Part shown: positions 1-6,274 of the stretch, piece after piece | How the letters are laid out: every line of letters starts with the position of its first letter | Position numbering within the stretch: position 1 is the first letter of the stretch | From: Lysobacterales bacterium | GTDB lineage: Bacteria; Pseudomonadota; Gammaproteobacteria; Xanthomonadales; Xanthomonadaceae | Reading direction: 5' to 3' | NCBI GenBank assembly: GCA_015655035.1 | Contig: JAATFS010000262.1 | Location: 1-14,316 of the forward strand | DNA length: 14,316 bases | The notes under the pieces: generated by a model | What the model was told of the DNA's origin: nothing | Database searches by the model: none | What the model saw: the letters and a program-made list of their open reading frames with translations, nothing else | Made by a program: the position numbers and the translations under genes

Positions 1-296
1 GGATGGGGATGGATTCGCTTACCGTGAACTGTCGACAGCGAAACGTTGCAGTGATGGAAAGTGCACTCTGACCCTGGTTTCCAATTGAATATCCGGTTTC
101 CGCAAAGCGTCTGATCACCAGTACGAAGAACGCTCTGATCTGCGCACTGGTAGTCGGATGGGTCGAGGGCCCGATGCGTGGTCCGCGTCACTTTCAAGCG
201 AACCTTCGGTCATTTCGTTTACTAACGAGGACGGCTCAGTGATCCGTACGACCTAGGTGTTTGCAGCTCGTGGCTGCGCTGCAAACACTTTAGCCG
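1..296. other. Gene-free left edge, accessory DNA
   Basis: I find no supportable gene here. Short open frames exist on both strands but have no recognisable domain, no ribosome binding site and no fitting start. The only structures seen are two copies of GGTTTCC 19 bp apart (76-82 and 95-101), which might be a degraded end of an insertion sequence, and an 11-bp hairpin at 257-288 just after the hydrolase gene. Confidence 0.5.
257..288 (-). terminator. Stem-loop downstream of the hydrolase gene
   Basis: Perfect 11-bp inverted repeat, GTGTTTGCAGC (257-267) and GCTGCAAACAC (278-288), with a 10-nt loop. It begins 8 bases past the stop codon of the minus-strand hydrolase gene, so it is placed to end or protect that transcript. 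No T-tract follows on either strand, so it is not a classical intrinsic terminator; a protein-binding site is the alternative. Confidence 0.4.
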
Positions 297-1145
297 CTAG
301 TCGGCAAAAAATTCGATCAGCGCCTGAGCAAGAGTCGCGGGTTGCTCCTCAGGGATGTTGTGGCCGCAATCGGCGATGCTCAGGGCGTGGAGATCATCAG
401 AGTGCAGCCGCAATTGGCGGTGGAGTACGTCACCGACCACACCCCCAGAGATCGCGAGGGTCGGCTGCGTCAGTCGCTTTGACGCAGCCATAGCCTCGAT
501 CTGGAGCGCGCTCTGTGGCATCGCGCGGTAATGTTCGAATCCCCCGCGGAGCGCATCACGCCCTTCATAGGACCGGGCATACACAGCCTGCGCAGCAGGC
601 TCAACGGCGTGCTGTCCAGTCGCTTTTTCGCCTAGGAACCAGCCAATGTATTCGGCCTCGTGGCCTTCCAGTACCCGTTCAGCGAGCCCGGGCACGCCGT
701 GGAAACCGAACCACCAGGGAGGTCCACCGGCGAGCCATTCTTCGGCGCCCGGCAGGCCCCCGAGCATGGCTTCCATAACGACCAGCTTGCGAACCCGCGT
801 GGGGTGACGCATGGCGAGCATCCAGGCGATCGGGGTGCCTAGGTCGATGCCGACCATGAGCGCCTGGGGGATGTCGAGCGCATCGAGCAATTGCATGGCA
901 TCGTCGGATACCGTTTCAGCGTCATAGCCGCTTGCCGGTCGATCACTCCCACCGATACCTCGTAAATCCGGGGCAATCGTGCGGTAGCCGGCTGCAACCA
1001 ACGCCGGTGTTACCAGACGCCACATATGGGAGGTTAGGGGCCATCCGTGGAGCAACAAGACAGGCTCGCCAGCACCGGCAACGGTGACCTGAAGGCGAAC
1101 GCCATTGGCTGAAATGTGGTGGGTCTCAGGAACGAAGGGGCGCAT
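297..1145 (-). CDS. Alpha/beta hydrolase, epoxide hydrolase-like
   Basis: A 282-residue soluble alpha/beta-hydrolase-fold enzyme. The oxyanion-hole motif HGWP lies at residues 33-36. The nucleophile elbow reads VGIDLG with Asp101 in the nucleophile place, as in epoxide hydrolases and haloalkane dehalogenases, where esterases have Ser. The catalytic His is in CGHNIPEEQP (His262). Tyr166 and Tyr206 lie in the cap region and could polarise an epoxide ring, but this is inference. The frame opens upstream at 1202; I chose the ATG at 1145 because AAAGGA stands just before it and because the longer start would run into the shared operator. The divergent HxlR regulator starts about 100 bp away and probably controls it in response to a reactive compound. 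The substrate is unknown; dehalogenase or perhydrolase-type activity cannot be excluded. Confidence 0.82.
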   Translation of the reverse strand: MRPFVPETHHISANGVRLQVTVAGAGEPVLLLHGWPLTSHMWRLVTPALVAAGYRTIAPDLRGIGGSDRPASGYDAETVSDDAMQLLDALDIPQALMVGIDLGTPIAWMLAMRHPTRVRKLVVMEAMLGGLPGAEEWLAGGPPWWFGFHGVPGLAERVLEGHEAEYIGWFLGEKATGQHAVEPAAQAVYARSYEGRDALRGGFEHYRAMPQSALQIEAMAASKRLTQPTLAISGGVVGDVLHRQLRLHSDDLHALSIADCGHNIPEEQPATLAQALIEFFAD

Positions 1146-1192
1146 GGATTTTCCTTTCAATAAGAAAAAGGCCATGCTGGCAGCCGACTGAA

Positions 1193-1213
1193 GTGGTATC
1201 AATCAGATACCAC
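1193..1213. promoter_or_regulatory. Inverted-repeat operator candidate between hydrolase and HxlR genes
   Basis: Perfect 8-bp arms GTGGTATC (1193-1200) and GATACCAC (1206-1213) around the 5-nt spacer AATCA. HxlR/DUF24 regulators bind as winged-helix dimers to short inverted repeats in divergent promoters, so this is the best candidate for autoregulation and control of the hydrolase. It lies 48 bp from the hydrolase ATG and 31 bp from the chosen regulator ATG. Confidence 0.55.
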
Positions 1214-1243
1214 AAGGTAACCACGCATCCTACCCACCATCCG

Positions 1244-1666
1244 ATGCCTACCAACAACAAGATGCCCACCAGCCGTTCCTGCCGACTGCCGAAAGGGCCG
1301 TTCTCGGCAAGTTGCCCGACGCGGGCACTGCTTGATCAGGTCGCCGACAAATGGTCAGTCTTGATCCTCCTTGCGGTATGGGACCACCCGGTGCGCTTCA
1401 ACGAGTTGAAGCGCACGATCGAAGGCATCTCACAGAAAATGCTGGGCCAGACCTTACGTGCGTTGGAACGTAACGGTTTGGTCGAACGTCAGGTTTTGAG
1501 TCCCAAGCCAATCGCCGTGGCTTACGGCATCACCGCCCATGGTCGTGGACTGGCCGAGATCGTGGAGCAGTTGCGCGCGTGGTCGATCAAGACGTTGTCG
1601 CAAACAGAAAGAGCGCAGGCGCGATACGACACTGAGATCGCAAATACGAGGGCAACGGAATCCTAA
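1244..1666 (+). CDS. HxlR-family winged-helix transcriptional regulator
   Basis: A 140-residue DNA-binding regulator of the HxlR/DUF24 (MarR-related) group. The family pattern is clear: CPTRALLDQVADKWSVLILL near residues 24-43, then RFNELKRTIEGISQKMLGQTL forming the recognition helix region, and a wing around GLVERQVLSP. Cys24 (CPT) is at the family's conserved N-terminal Cys position, which in several members senses electrophiles or oxidants. The frame is open from a GTG at 1193, but that start would put the operator palindrome inside the coding sequence. The ATG at 1244 is more likely and the ATG at 1262 is also possible; neither has a strong ribosome binding site. It is divergent from the hydrolase gene, the usual arrangement for a local regulator and its target. 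The inducer is unknown. Confidence 0.85.
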   Translation: MPTNNKMPTSRSCRLPKGPFSASCPTRALLDQVADKWSVLILLAVWDHPVRFNELKRTIEGISQKMLGQTLRALERNGLVERQVLSPKPIAVAYGITAHGRGLAEIVEQLRAWSIKTLSQTERAQARYDTEIANTRATES

Positions 1667-1961
1667 GTTCATCCGGCCTGACTCCGGGACATATCGACGT
1701 TGTGCACTACTCGCGAGTACTAGAGCCTTGCTTCGCTGCAAGGCCTGCAGTTGCTGTAGCGTTGGCCCGCGTCTTCAATCTCGTTTGTGCCTTACGGCTG
1801 GCGAGTAGCCAGTGAGCATTGCAGGCGGATCGCGACTGAGATCAAGCTTTGGGCTATTGCCAGCGCGGCTAACACCCGGAACGCTGCCAATCAGGACGGG
1901 CACCTTTTAGTCAATAGCTCTCGTCGGTATCAAATGACCAGTATCAGCGCCGTGTCCAGCG
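1667..1961. other. Region without a supportable gene between the HxlR regulator and the mobilization module
   Basis: No convincing coding region. Visible structures are the palindrome TACTCGCGAGTA at 1708-1719 and a 7-bp hairpin GCCTTGC/GCAAGGC at 1725-1744 about 60 bp past the regulator stop codon, which may be a weak terminator without a T-tract. Frames on both strands give short peptides with no domain I recognise. It could be the decayed remains of a gene. Confidence 0.45.
1725..1744 (+). terminator. Weak hairpin downstream of the HxlR gene
   Basis: Stem GCCTTGC (1725-1731) with GCAAGGC (1738-1744) and loop TTCGCT. It is placed about 60 bp after the stop codon at 1664-1666. No T-run follows, so termination is only a guess from position. 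Confidence 0.3.
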
Positions 1962-2081
1962 CTAACCGGCATGGAGTCCAATTGACGCCAGCACTGGCAC
2001 CAACGAAGAGGGTAGTTTCACGACATCGGGCAAGCGATGTAACTTGCCCATCCTGCTAAGTAGCGCGGAATATTCAAGCAT
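1962..2081 (-). CDS. Possible 39-residue protein coupled to traI
   Basis: The relaxase stop TGA (2083-2081) overlaps an ATG at 2081-2079 as TGATG, and that frame stays open for 39 codons to a TAG at 1962-1964. The overlap is a typical translational coupling arrangement, and the frame runs in the operon direction. The peptide starts MLEYSALLSRMGK and has no recognised domain; it has a mildly hydrophobic C-terminal half (VPVLASIGLHA). There is no Shine-Dalgarno sequence, so it would depend on coupling. An open frame of 39 codons can occur by chance, so this is a tentative call. Confidence 0.25.
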   Translation of the reverse strand: MLEYSALLSRMGKLHRLPDVVKLPSSLVPVLASIGLHAG

Positions 2082-3880
2082 CACAATTCGTTCTGCAAAG
2101 TCCGCCGTCGGTCTCGCCCTCGGGAGTTTGCCTTCCTGGATGATTCGTCTTCGAATAACCGCTGGGCCACGCGGTTGTCCTTTGAAACCAGGGGGCCTGG
2201 ATGAGCCAATCTGCGCGCAGCTTCCATGCCAGCATCCTTGAACGTGACTTCAAGTTTGTGCAGACCCGCCAGCCTAGCCACGTCATGCTTAAACGCATCG
2301 GTGCCGTCGACCACAAGCGCTTGGCCTGCGAACTTTTCAGCAGCAAGTGACAAGGCAACCAACGCGGCGCCTGCCGTTGCCTTCTGCGCGTGCACGTAGC
2401 ATTTTCGATCCACCACCATGCCGCCATCGGCGGTGCGATAGGTCATCGCACCGTCTCGCCGTACCGCCGGCTTCAATGCGCTCAATATGAAAACTTTGGC
2501 GTGCTCCGCACGTTCGGCCGTCAGCAGATCGCCTCGTAATCGCTCCCGACGCTCAACGCGGCTGCGAAGCACCGCCAGCGCGTCCACATTGCCTTGTTGA
2601 GCCTGCACGGCTAGCCAACCAGCCCAATTCGGGTTCGCCGTGGACTTGTACAACTCAGCCCGCCGCTGTGCCGTGATCCTCCGCTGCTTGGCGGCCGCCA
2701 GCTTTGCTTGCTCACGGACCGTCTCCGCCATGACCTTACGCACCGCACCTCGCCCGCTGGCCTTCAACAGGACGCGCTGTGTCGCCTTCCATCGGCTCAG
2801 ATGTTGTACGGAGCTGGCATGCTCGCTGCGTAAACGGTTGAGGCCAAGCTTGCGTTCTTCAAGCTTCGTTTGTCGTTCTCGCTGATATTGTGCAAAAAGC
2901 GATGAACTTGCGGGATGCTGGTGAATTGGCCTCGGACTATAACCATGTGCCTCGGGCTCCTTGGCCGGTGTGGTGTCGCCATCAAGGCCACACGGCGGCG
3001 TAAATGGGCCGAGCCGATCAGTCATCGCTTTCTTCGAAAACTCGCGCCCGCATTGGTTCGCGCGTACCCAGAGCGGGATTTTTTCGTCACCAATGACGAG
3101 GCCTGCACCACGTTCCTTGATGCGCAAGCCGTGCTGATCTAACGCTGCATGGACTGCACCCCAGTCCGTTGCTGCAAGTATCGCAGGAGCGACATCTCGG
3201 GCAACGTACCGTGCTAGCGACTCCAGCCCACTTTGCGTTTCCATCGCGGTAGCCTGCCCGCCAATCACGACCTCTTGTTCGTCGCTGGACTTGGAACGAC
3301 CGACGCTGCGTTGTTTCTGTTCTCGACGATCCAATCCGTGGTGATCGTGTTCTAACCCATATGCAATCTCCAGGCGTTCGCAGGCCTCCATTAGGCGTTG
3401 CTTGTCGTAGAAGGGTTCGATGTTCTGAAAGCCGGTTGGATGGACCTTGTTGATCGCCACGTGAACATGCAGGTGATCGGTGTTTACATGAACGGCAGAG
3501 ATGCGCTGATGGTCGAACAAGCCAACGGCTGCGCAGAGTTCGTCCTCGATGGCATGCAACGTATCCTGTGATGGGTTCTCGCCCAGTCGGAACGAGAAGA
3601 CGAGGTGATAGGTCTTGTCTCCCTTTGATCGCGTGTTGGCTGCTTGGGTCGCCTCGATCAGCAGGGTCGCGGCTGCGGGGTCATCGGTACCGCAGTTTGT
3701 TACCCGCACACCGCTGACCTTCTCACCTTGCGTGTTCCTCGCTGCATGAAGGTCGAGGATGTAATCGGCGGTGCGCGACCAGCTGCGGGGATCAAGCCCA
3801 CCCTGGGCATTGATGGCGTATCGCACCAGCCTGGCGATGCTGGACGAGTGTTGCCGGCCCTGAATGCGTTTAGCGATCAC
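2081..3880 (-). CDS. traI: TraI-like MOBP relaxase
   Basis: A 599-residue conjugative relaxase that would cut one strand at oriT, stay covalently bound to the 5' end and pilot it into a recipient through a helper type IV secretion system. The relaxase domain spans about residues 1-260. Tyr21 in LVRYAINAQG matches the nucleophile Tyr22 of RP4 TraI. The metal-binding stretch is HVNTDHLHVH (131-140, His131, His136, His138, His140), followed by AINKVHP as in RP4 TraI. The middle is charged and helical, and residues about 475-560 (GGMVVDRKCYV onward) resemble the LPD7 domain often found at relaxase C-termini. It lacks the long C-terminal extension of RP4 TraI. The start is GTG at 3880, overlapping the end of traJ by 11 bp, so the two are probably co-translated. 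Sequence similarity to RP4 is judged from memory of the family. Confidence 0.88.
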   Translation of the reverse strand: MIAKRIQGRQHSSSIARLVRYAINAQGGLDPRSWSRTADYILDLHAARNTQGEKVSGVRVTNCGTDDPAAATLLIEATQAANTRSKGDKTYHLVFSFRLGENPSQDTLHAIEDELCAAVGLFDHQRISAVHVNTDHLHVHVAINKVHPTGFQNIEPFYDKQRLMEACERLEIAYGLEHDHHGLDRREQKQRSVGRSKSSDEQEVVIGGQATAMETQSGLESLARYVARDVAPAILAATDWGAVHAALDQHGLRIKERGAGLVIGDEKIPLWVRANQCGREFSKKAMTDRLGPFTPPCGLDGDTTPAKEPEAHGYSPRPIHQHPASSSLFAQYQRERQTKLEERKLGLNRLRSEHASSVQHLSRWKATQRVLLKASGRGAVRKVMAETVREQAKLAAAKQRRITAQRRAELYKSTANPNWAGWLAVQAQQGNVDALAVLRSRVERRERLRGDLLTAERAEHAKVFILSALKPAVRRDGAMTYRTADGGMVVDRKCYVHAQKATAGAALVALSLAAEKFAGQALVVDGTDAFKHDVARLAGLHKLEVTFKDAGMEAARRLAHPGPLVSKDNRVAQRLFEDESSRKANSRGRDRRRTLQNEL

Positions 3881-4244
3881 GCATCACCCTGCCCATCAAC
3901 TCAGACGCCTGGCCCTGCAATCTACGGAAGTCACGCATCATCACCTCGACGTCGACAGGCTGTGCGCTCTGACCTCGTTTCTCGGCCAACCAGAGCTTCA
4001 GCAAGCCCGCGACGCGTCCGAGGTCACCATGGATCTTGGCCAGCTCCGCCATGGCTTGCAGATCAAGGATCGAACGAATCGGCTGGCTAAGCGCTACCGC
4101 TCGGAGAAAAGCGGACTTGGACATACCCGTCCGATTAACCATGTCGGCCAGATCCGCTGCCTCTTTAGGAGTCAGCCATACCTCGACGCGCTCGCTACGT
4201 GGCCGTCCGCCCCGCTTCCTTTTTGGTGCTGCATCCGCGATCAC
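3870..4244 (-). CDS. traJ: TraJ-like relaxosome accessory protein
   Basis: A 124-residue ribbon-helix-helix type DNA-binding protein. The segment AKIHGDLGRVAGLLKLWLAE (about residues 69-88) closely follows RP4 TraJ, and residues 14-52 (RPRSERVEVWLTPKEAADLA onward, ending MSKSAFLRAVAL) fit the TraJ/MobC N-terminal fold. In RP4, TraJ binds the nic-proximal arm of the oriT inverted repeat and recruits TraI. The gene order here, oriT then traJ then traI with a short overlap, is the same as in RP4. The GTG start at 4244 has AGGAG about 10 bp upstream. MobC is the alternative name in other mobilizable elements; the function would be the same. Confidence 0.85.
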   Translation of the reverse strand: MIADAAPKRKRGGRPRSERVEVWLTPKEAADLADMVNRTGMSKSAFLRAVALSQPIRSILDLQAMAELAKIHGDLGRVAGLLKLWLAEKRGQSAQPVDVEVMMRDFRRLQGQASELMGRVMRDR

Positions 4245-4301
4245 CCTGCATCTCTCCTAGCCTCGCAGAGCAGGACGTCCGTCGAGCCGCAGGCGAGTAA
4301 G

Positions 4302-4360
4302 GAACGGTGTTGCATCGGCAAGGGCGTCGCCCGTACCGGTGCAACACACATCCTGCCTTC
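4302..4360 (+). other. oriT of RP4/IncP type with nic site
   Basis: Arms GTGTTGCATCGG (4307-4318) and CCGGTGCAACAC (4336-4347) pair at 11 of 12 positions and enclose a second perfect hairpin, GGGCG-T-CGCCC (4322-4332). Eight bases past the right arm lies CATCCTG|C (4349-4356), matching the IncP nic consensus YATCCTG|Y, so the cut would fall between 4355 and 4356 on the plus strand. The structure sits in the 209-bp gap just upstream of traJ, on the side expected from RP4. Transfer would lead with the wHTH gene side and traJ/traI would enter last. Confidence 0.75.
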
Positions 4361-4453
4361 AATAGCTATGCGATTTAATGCAACTGCTGTCCTCGGCATA
4401 GGCAACTCAAGGCAATTTTGTGCAACTTTAGGCAACTGATTCATAGACATGGA

Positions 4454-5278
4454 TCACGCAGAAGATTCGCTGGATAAGCCCTCAAGTCCTCGAGAGATTT
4501 CGGCCATGGCGATTTGGAATGCGGCTTTACTACGCGCACGCGCTTCTGGGCTATTGCTTCTCTCTCGCAACTCGTGTCGCTTCTGTTGCTCAATGGTTTC
4601 GGCTGCGTGTCGACAACGCTCTTGCTCAATAGCCAATCCAAGATTAGGGAAGAACTCGCCCCGCTGTTGCCTGGCTCGCAGGGCAAGCATCCAGCTCGTC
4701 AGTTGACGGGGAGGCATCGGACTGCGCAACGCGCCGGCGAGTTCATCTACCAGTTGTTGCTGTACTTCCGGCTCGAGGCTGTGGATCACGTTTTCCACTA
4801 CGGCTTTCTCGGCAGTAGTCAGCGCCGATGGCCAGAAAAGATCTAAAGCAGCAGTAGTAGTGCTTTTTCTATTGCTGTTTTTACTGGTGGTGCTTTTACT
4901 GCTTTTAACGCCTGTCGTTCCGACGCCTGGTTTACCAGGCGTCGGTTCCGAAGACGCATTTTCAGGCGCCGGTGGCAGCTCGTCGGTGATGATCATCTGA
5001 GTCACCCAATGACCATTGGGAAGCTGGCTCACAAGTCGGCGCAGATACCTAGCAGCTTCTAGTTCCTTGAGCGCGGCACGTATCGCGTCGCGCCCTTCCG
5101 GACGCTCTCTTGCCAAATCGATACTGGTCATCTTGAAGCCTGGGGCGTTGCTCAGCAGACGCACCGCCAGACCAAGTGCCCGCAGTGACAAGCGGGCATC
5201 TCGCACAAGTTGCCGGTCGATGATGTCTTTGTAGCCACGGGGCACAGCCTCGATGCCGATCTCTCGCTTGGGCGTCAT
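4454..5278 (-). CDS. Winged-helix protein, probable replication initiator of the element
   Basis: A 274-residue protein of three parts. Residues 1-100 look like a winged-helix DNA-binding domain of the type seen at the N-terminus of phage and plasmid replication proteins (YKDIIDRQLVRDARLSLRAL, then DAIRAALKELEAARYLRR). Residues 101-143 are a low-complexity Pro/Gly then Ser/Thr/Lys linker. Residues 144-274 are helical and charged with no domain I can name. GGAGG lies 8 bp before the ATG, and the ATGA overlap with the upstream HTH gene shows an operon. The DNA encoding the linker holds an 11-bp inverted repeat and an AT-rich tract, as expected of a lambda O-like initiator with its origin inside the gene. 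Replication is an inference; a transcriptional regulator is possible. Confidence 0.6.
   Translation of the reverse strand: MTPKREIGIEAVPRGYKDIIDRQLVRDARLSLRALGLAVRLLSNAPGFKMTSIDLARERPEGRDAIRAALKELEAARYLRRLVSQLPNGHWVTQMIITDELPPAPENASSEPTPGKPGVGTTGVKSSKSTTSKNSNRKSTTTAALDLFWPSALTTAEKAVVENVIHSLEPEVQQQLVDELAGALRSPMPPRQLTSWMLALRARQQRGEFFPNLGLAIEQERCRHAAETIEQQKRHELRERSNSPEARARSKAAFQIAMAEISRGLEGLSSESSA
4850..4969. other. Candidate replication origin inside the wHTH gene
   Basis: CCGACGCCTGG (4920-4930) and CCAGGCGTCGG (4935-4945) form a perfect 11-bp inverted repeat with a 4-nt centre. Related heptamers recur: ACGCCTG at 4908 and 4923, inverted as CAGGCGT at 4936 and CAGGCGC at 4963. Directly beside them (4850-4910) is an AT-rich, low-complexity tract in an otherwise GC-rich gene. 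Repeats next to an AT-rich tract within the linker-coding part of an initiator gene is the plan of the phage lambda O origin. The alternative is codon-level low complexity of a disordered linker. Confidence 0.35.
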
Positions 5279-5574
5279 GACACACCTCCGGCCAGTCTGC
5301 GGCGCAATTGCTCGGCCTTAGTCGGCCGCCCCCGCGGCTTGCGCTGTACCGGTGCAGTATCAGGCTTGCCGGAACTAAGCCATGCCTCTACCTCGGCTGC
5401 ATCCCAGAGTAGTCGCCGGCCGCCGGGGCGCTTGAACGACGGCGGAAGCAAGTGCCCGTAGCGTTGGGACGTTGCGTAGGTACGGATTGTGTTCTCAGAA
5501 AGATGAAGTCGTTTTGCCATCTCCGGCACCGCCAACGTGCGCACCGAAGCTTCCCCAGATTTGGAAGTAGTCAT
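5275..5574 (-). CDS. AlpA/MerR-like HTH protein, possible excisionase or regulator
   Basis: A 99-residue small DNA-binding protein. Residues 13-67 fit the MerR-like HTH_17 fold used by AlpA regulators and many excisionases (TLAVPEMAKRLHLSENTIRT, then GGRRLLWDAAEVEAWL). The C-terminus is basic and includes an AT-hook-like PRGRP (80-84) within RKPRGRPTKAEQLRRR. It is the first gene of the leftward operon and overlaps the wHTH gene by 4 bp (ATGA). No clear ribosome binding site precedes the ATG at 5574. Such proteins in integrated elements often act at attachment sites or on the integrase promoter, and the repeat cluster at 6083-6161 is a reasonable target. That link is inference. Confidence 0.68.
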   Translation of the reverse strand: MTTSKSGEASVRTLAVPEMAKRLHLSENTIRTYATSQRYGHLLPPSFKRPGGRRLLWDAAEVEAWLSSGKPDTAPVQRKPRGRPTKAEQLRRRLAGGVS

Positions 5575-5638
5575 GGATGGAACCCTGATCGACCACGGCC
5601 AGATGGCGCTGGCGTAGGACAGGCGGGTAGGAAGTTAT

Positions 5639-5661
5639 AAAAAAACAGCGCCGTGCCGCTG
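5639..5661 (-). terminator. Intrinsic terminator after the two-TM protein gene
   Basis: On the minus strand CAGCG pairs with CGCTG around the loop GCACGG (5646-5661), followed at once by seven T residues (complement of 5639-5645). It lies 24 bp past the stop codon of the gene at 5686-6042 and separates it from the HTH-led operon. Confidence 0.65.
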
Positions 5662-5685
5662 GCGACAGATGCCGCCGACTCCCAC

Positions 5686-6042
5686 CTATCCCTCGCGACT
5701 GTTCCGCGGTGGGCGATCAAGATTGTTCGGCAGCTGTCCTAGCTCCCCCGAGTCTGGGCGGCGATAGCTCTTCGCATAGAATGACTGCGTCAGACGAACC
5801 CAGAAATCGCTATATAACCAGCTGATCGCAGGGATGCTGAGCGCTACCAGCCCGGCAGGAATGAGTGCCAACAGGGCGGTGACAATGGGGGCGAGCTCGA
5901 TGCCCTGACCCAGGGTCCAGTAGTGAACGGCCCCGCAAACCGACATCAACAAGGCACATCCGAGCAGATACCAGCCGATGCGTCTCTGCATCGATAGCTT
6001 GAGGCGTCGGGTGACCGACTCATTGATCGGCTTCAGCTGCAT
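5686..6042 (-). CDS. Hypothetical small membrane protein with two TM segments
   Basis: I do not recognise this gene. The 118-residue product has a basic N-terminus (TRRLKLSMQRR), a first hydrophobic segment at about 22-41, a second at about 50-75, and a hydrophilic basic C-terminal tail. Two helices with positive residues before the first suggest an inner-membrane hairpin. The frame is open back to a TTG at 6087, but no ribosome binding site supports that; I chose the ATG at 6042, and an ATG at 5991 (MQRRIGWY) is also possible. It is the gene nearest the tRNA fragment and is followed by its own terminator, so it is transcribed separately from the mobilization genes. Entry exclusion or element maintenance would be guesses. 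Confidence 0.5.
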   Translation of the reverse strand: MQLKPINESVTRRLKLSMQRRIGWYLLGCALLMSVCGAVHYWTLGQGIELAPIVTALLALIPAGLVALSIPAISWLYSDFWVRLTQSFYAKSYRRPDSGELGQLPNNLDRPPRNSREG

Positions 6043-6082
6043 GCCACTATGAATAACAGCGCAGAGTGCCCGCCGCAACAAG

Positions 6083-6161
6083 AACAATTCGCTATGAATT
6101 GTTGGGCCACTCTTGGGCCATTAATGGCCCAAAACAACTCGATATCGTTGTTCACAACGAT
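6083..6161. promoter_or_regulatory. Cluster of three inverted repeats near the element end
   Basis: Three separate perfect repeats lie in 79 bp: AACAATTC/GAATTGTT (6083-6103, 5-nt centre), the 20-bp palindrome TTGGGCCATTAATGGCCCAA (6113-6132), and ATCGTTGT/ACAACGAT (6144-6161, 2-nt centre). The half-site TTGGGCCA also occurs at 6102-6109, giving copies 11 bp and 12 bp apart, about one helical turn. The cluster lies upstream of the two-TM gene and about 60-140 bp from the tRNA fragment, so it may be an operator or arm-type sites for an integrase or excisionase. Confidence 0.5.
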
Positions 6162-6224
6162 GTAGAGCAATTAGAGGATCTTGCCAGAATCCCTTGTTTT
6201 TCAGGGAGTTCCACCTCTCTGAGG

Positions 6225-6274
6225 TGGTGGGCGGTACAGGGTTCGAACCTGTGACCCCTACCATGTCAAGGTAG
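6225..6274 (-). other. 3' fragment of tRNA-Val(GAC), probable attachment-site end of the mobile element
   Basis: On the minus strand the sequence gives an intact anticodon arm (CTACC-TTGACAT-GGTAG, anticodon GAC), variable loop GGGTC, T arm ACAGG-TTCGAAC-CCTGT, the acceptor 3' strand ACCGCCC, discriminator A and encoded CCA: tRNA positions 27-76. The D arm and the 5' acceptor strand are missing; the aceE stop codon lies 17 bp upstream. It is therefore not a functional tRNA gene. Such 3' halves are the usual marker left or carried by elements that integrate into tRNA genes. Confidence 0.8.

Noticed and set aside
1193..1243. GTG at 1193 as start of the HxlR regulator
   Set aside because: It would place the perfect 21-bp operator candidate inside the coding sequence, adds 17 residues outside the family's usual N-terminus, and has no ribosome binding site.
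2028..2056. A second nic-like sequence CATCCTGC directly after a 7-bp inverted repeat (GGGCAAG/CTTGCCC)
   Set aside because: ATCCTGC is only seven bases and is expected by chance about twice in this window counting both strands. The repeat touches the motif directly, unlike the 8-base gap at the proposed oriT and in RP4, and the site lies downstream of traI rather than upstream of traJ.
1787..2059. A 90-codon plus-strand frame in the gap between the HxlR gene and traI
   Set aside because: No ribosome binding site, no recognisable domain, and it overlaps the opposite-strand ORF coupled to traI.
6043..6087. TTG at 6087 as start of the two-TM protein
   Set aside because: Rare start codon without ribosome binding site, inside one of the inverted repeats; the ATG at 6042 gives a cleaner topology.
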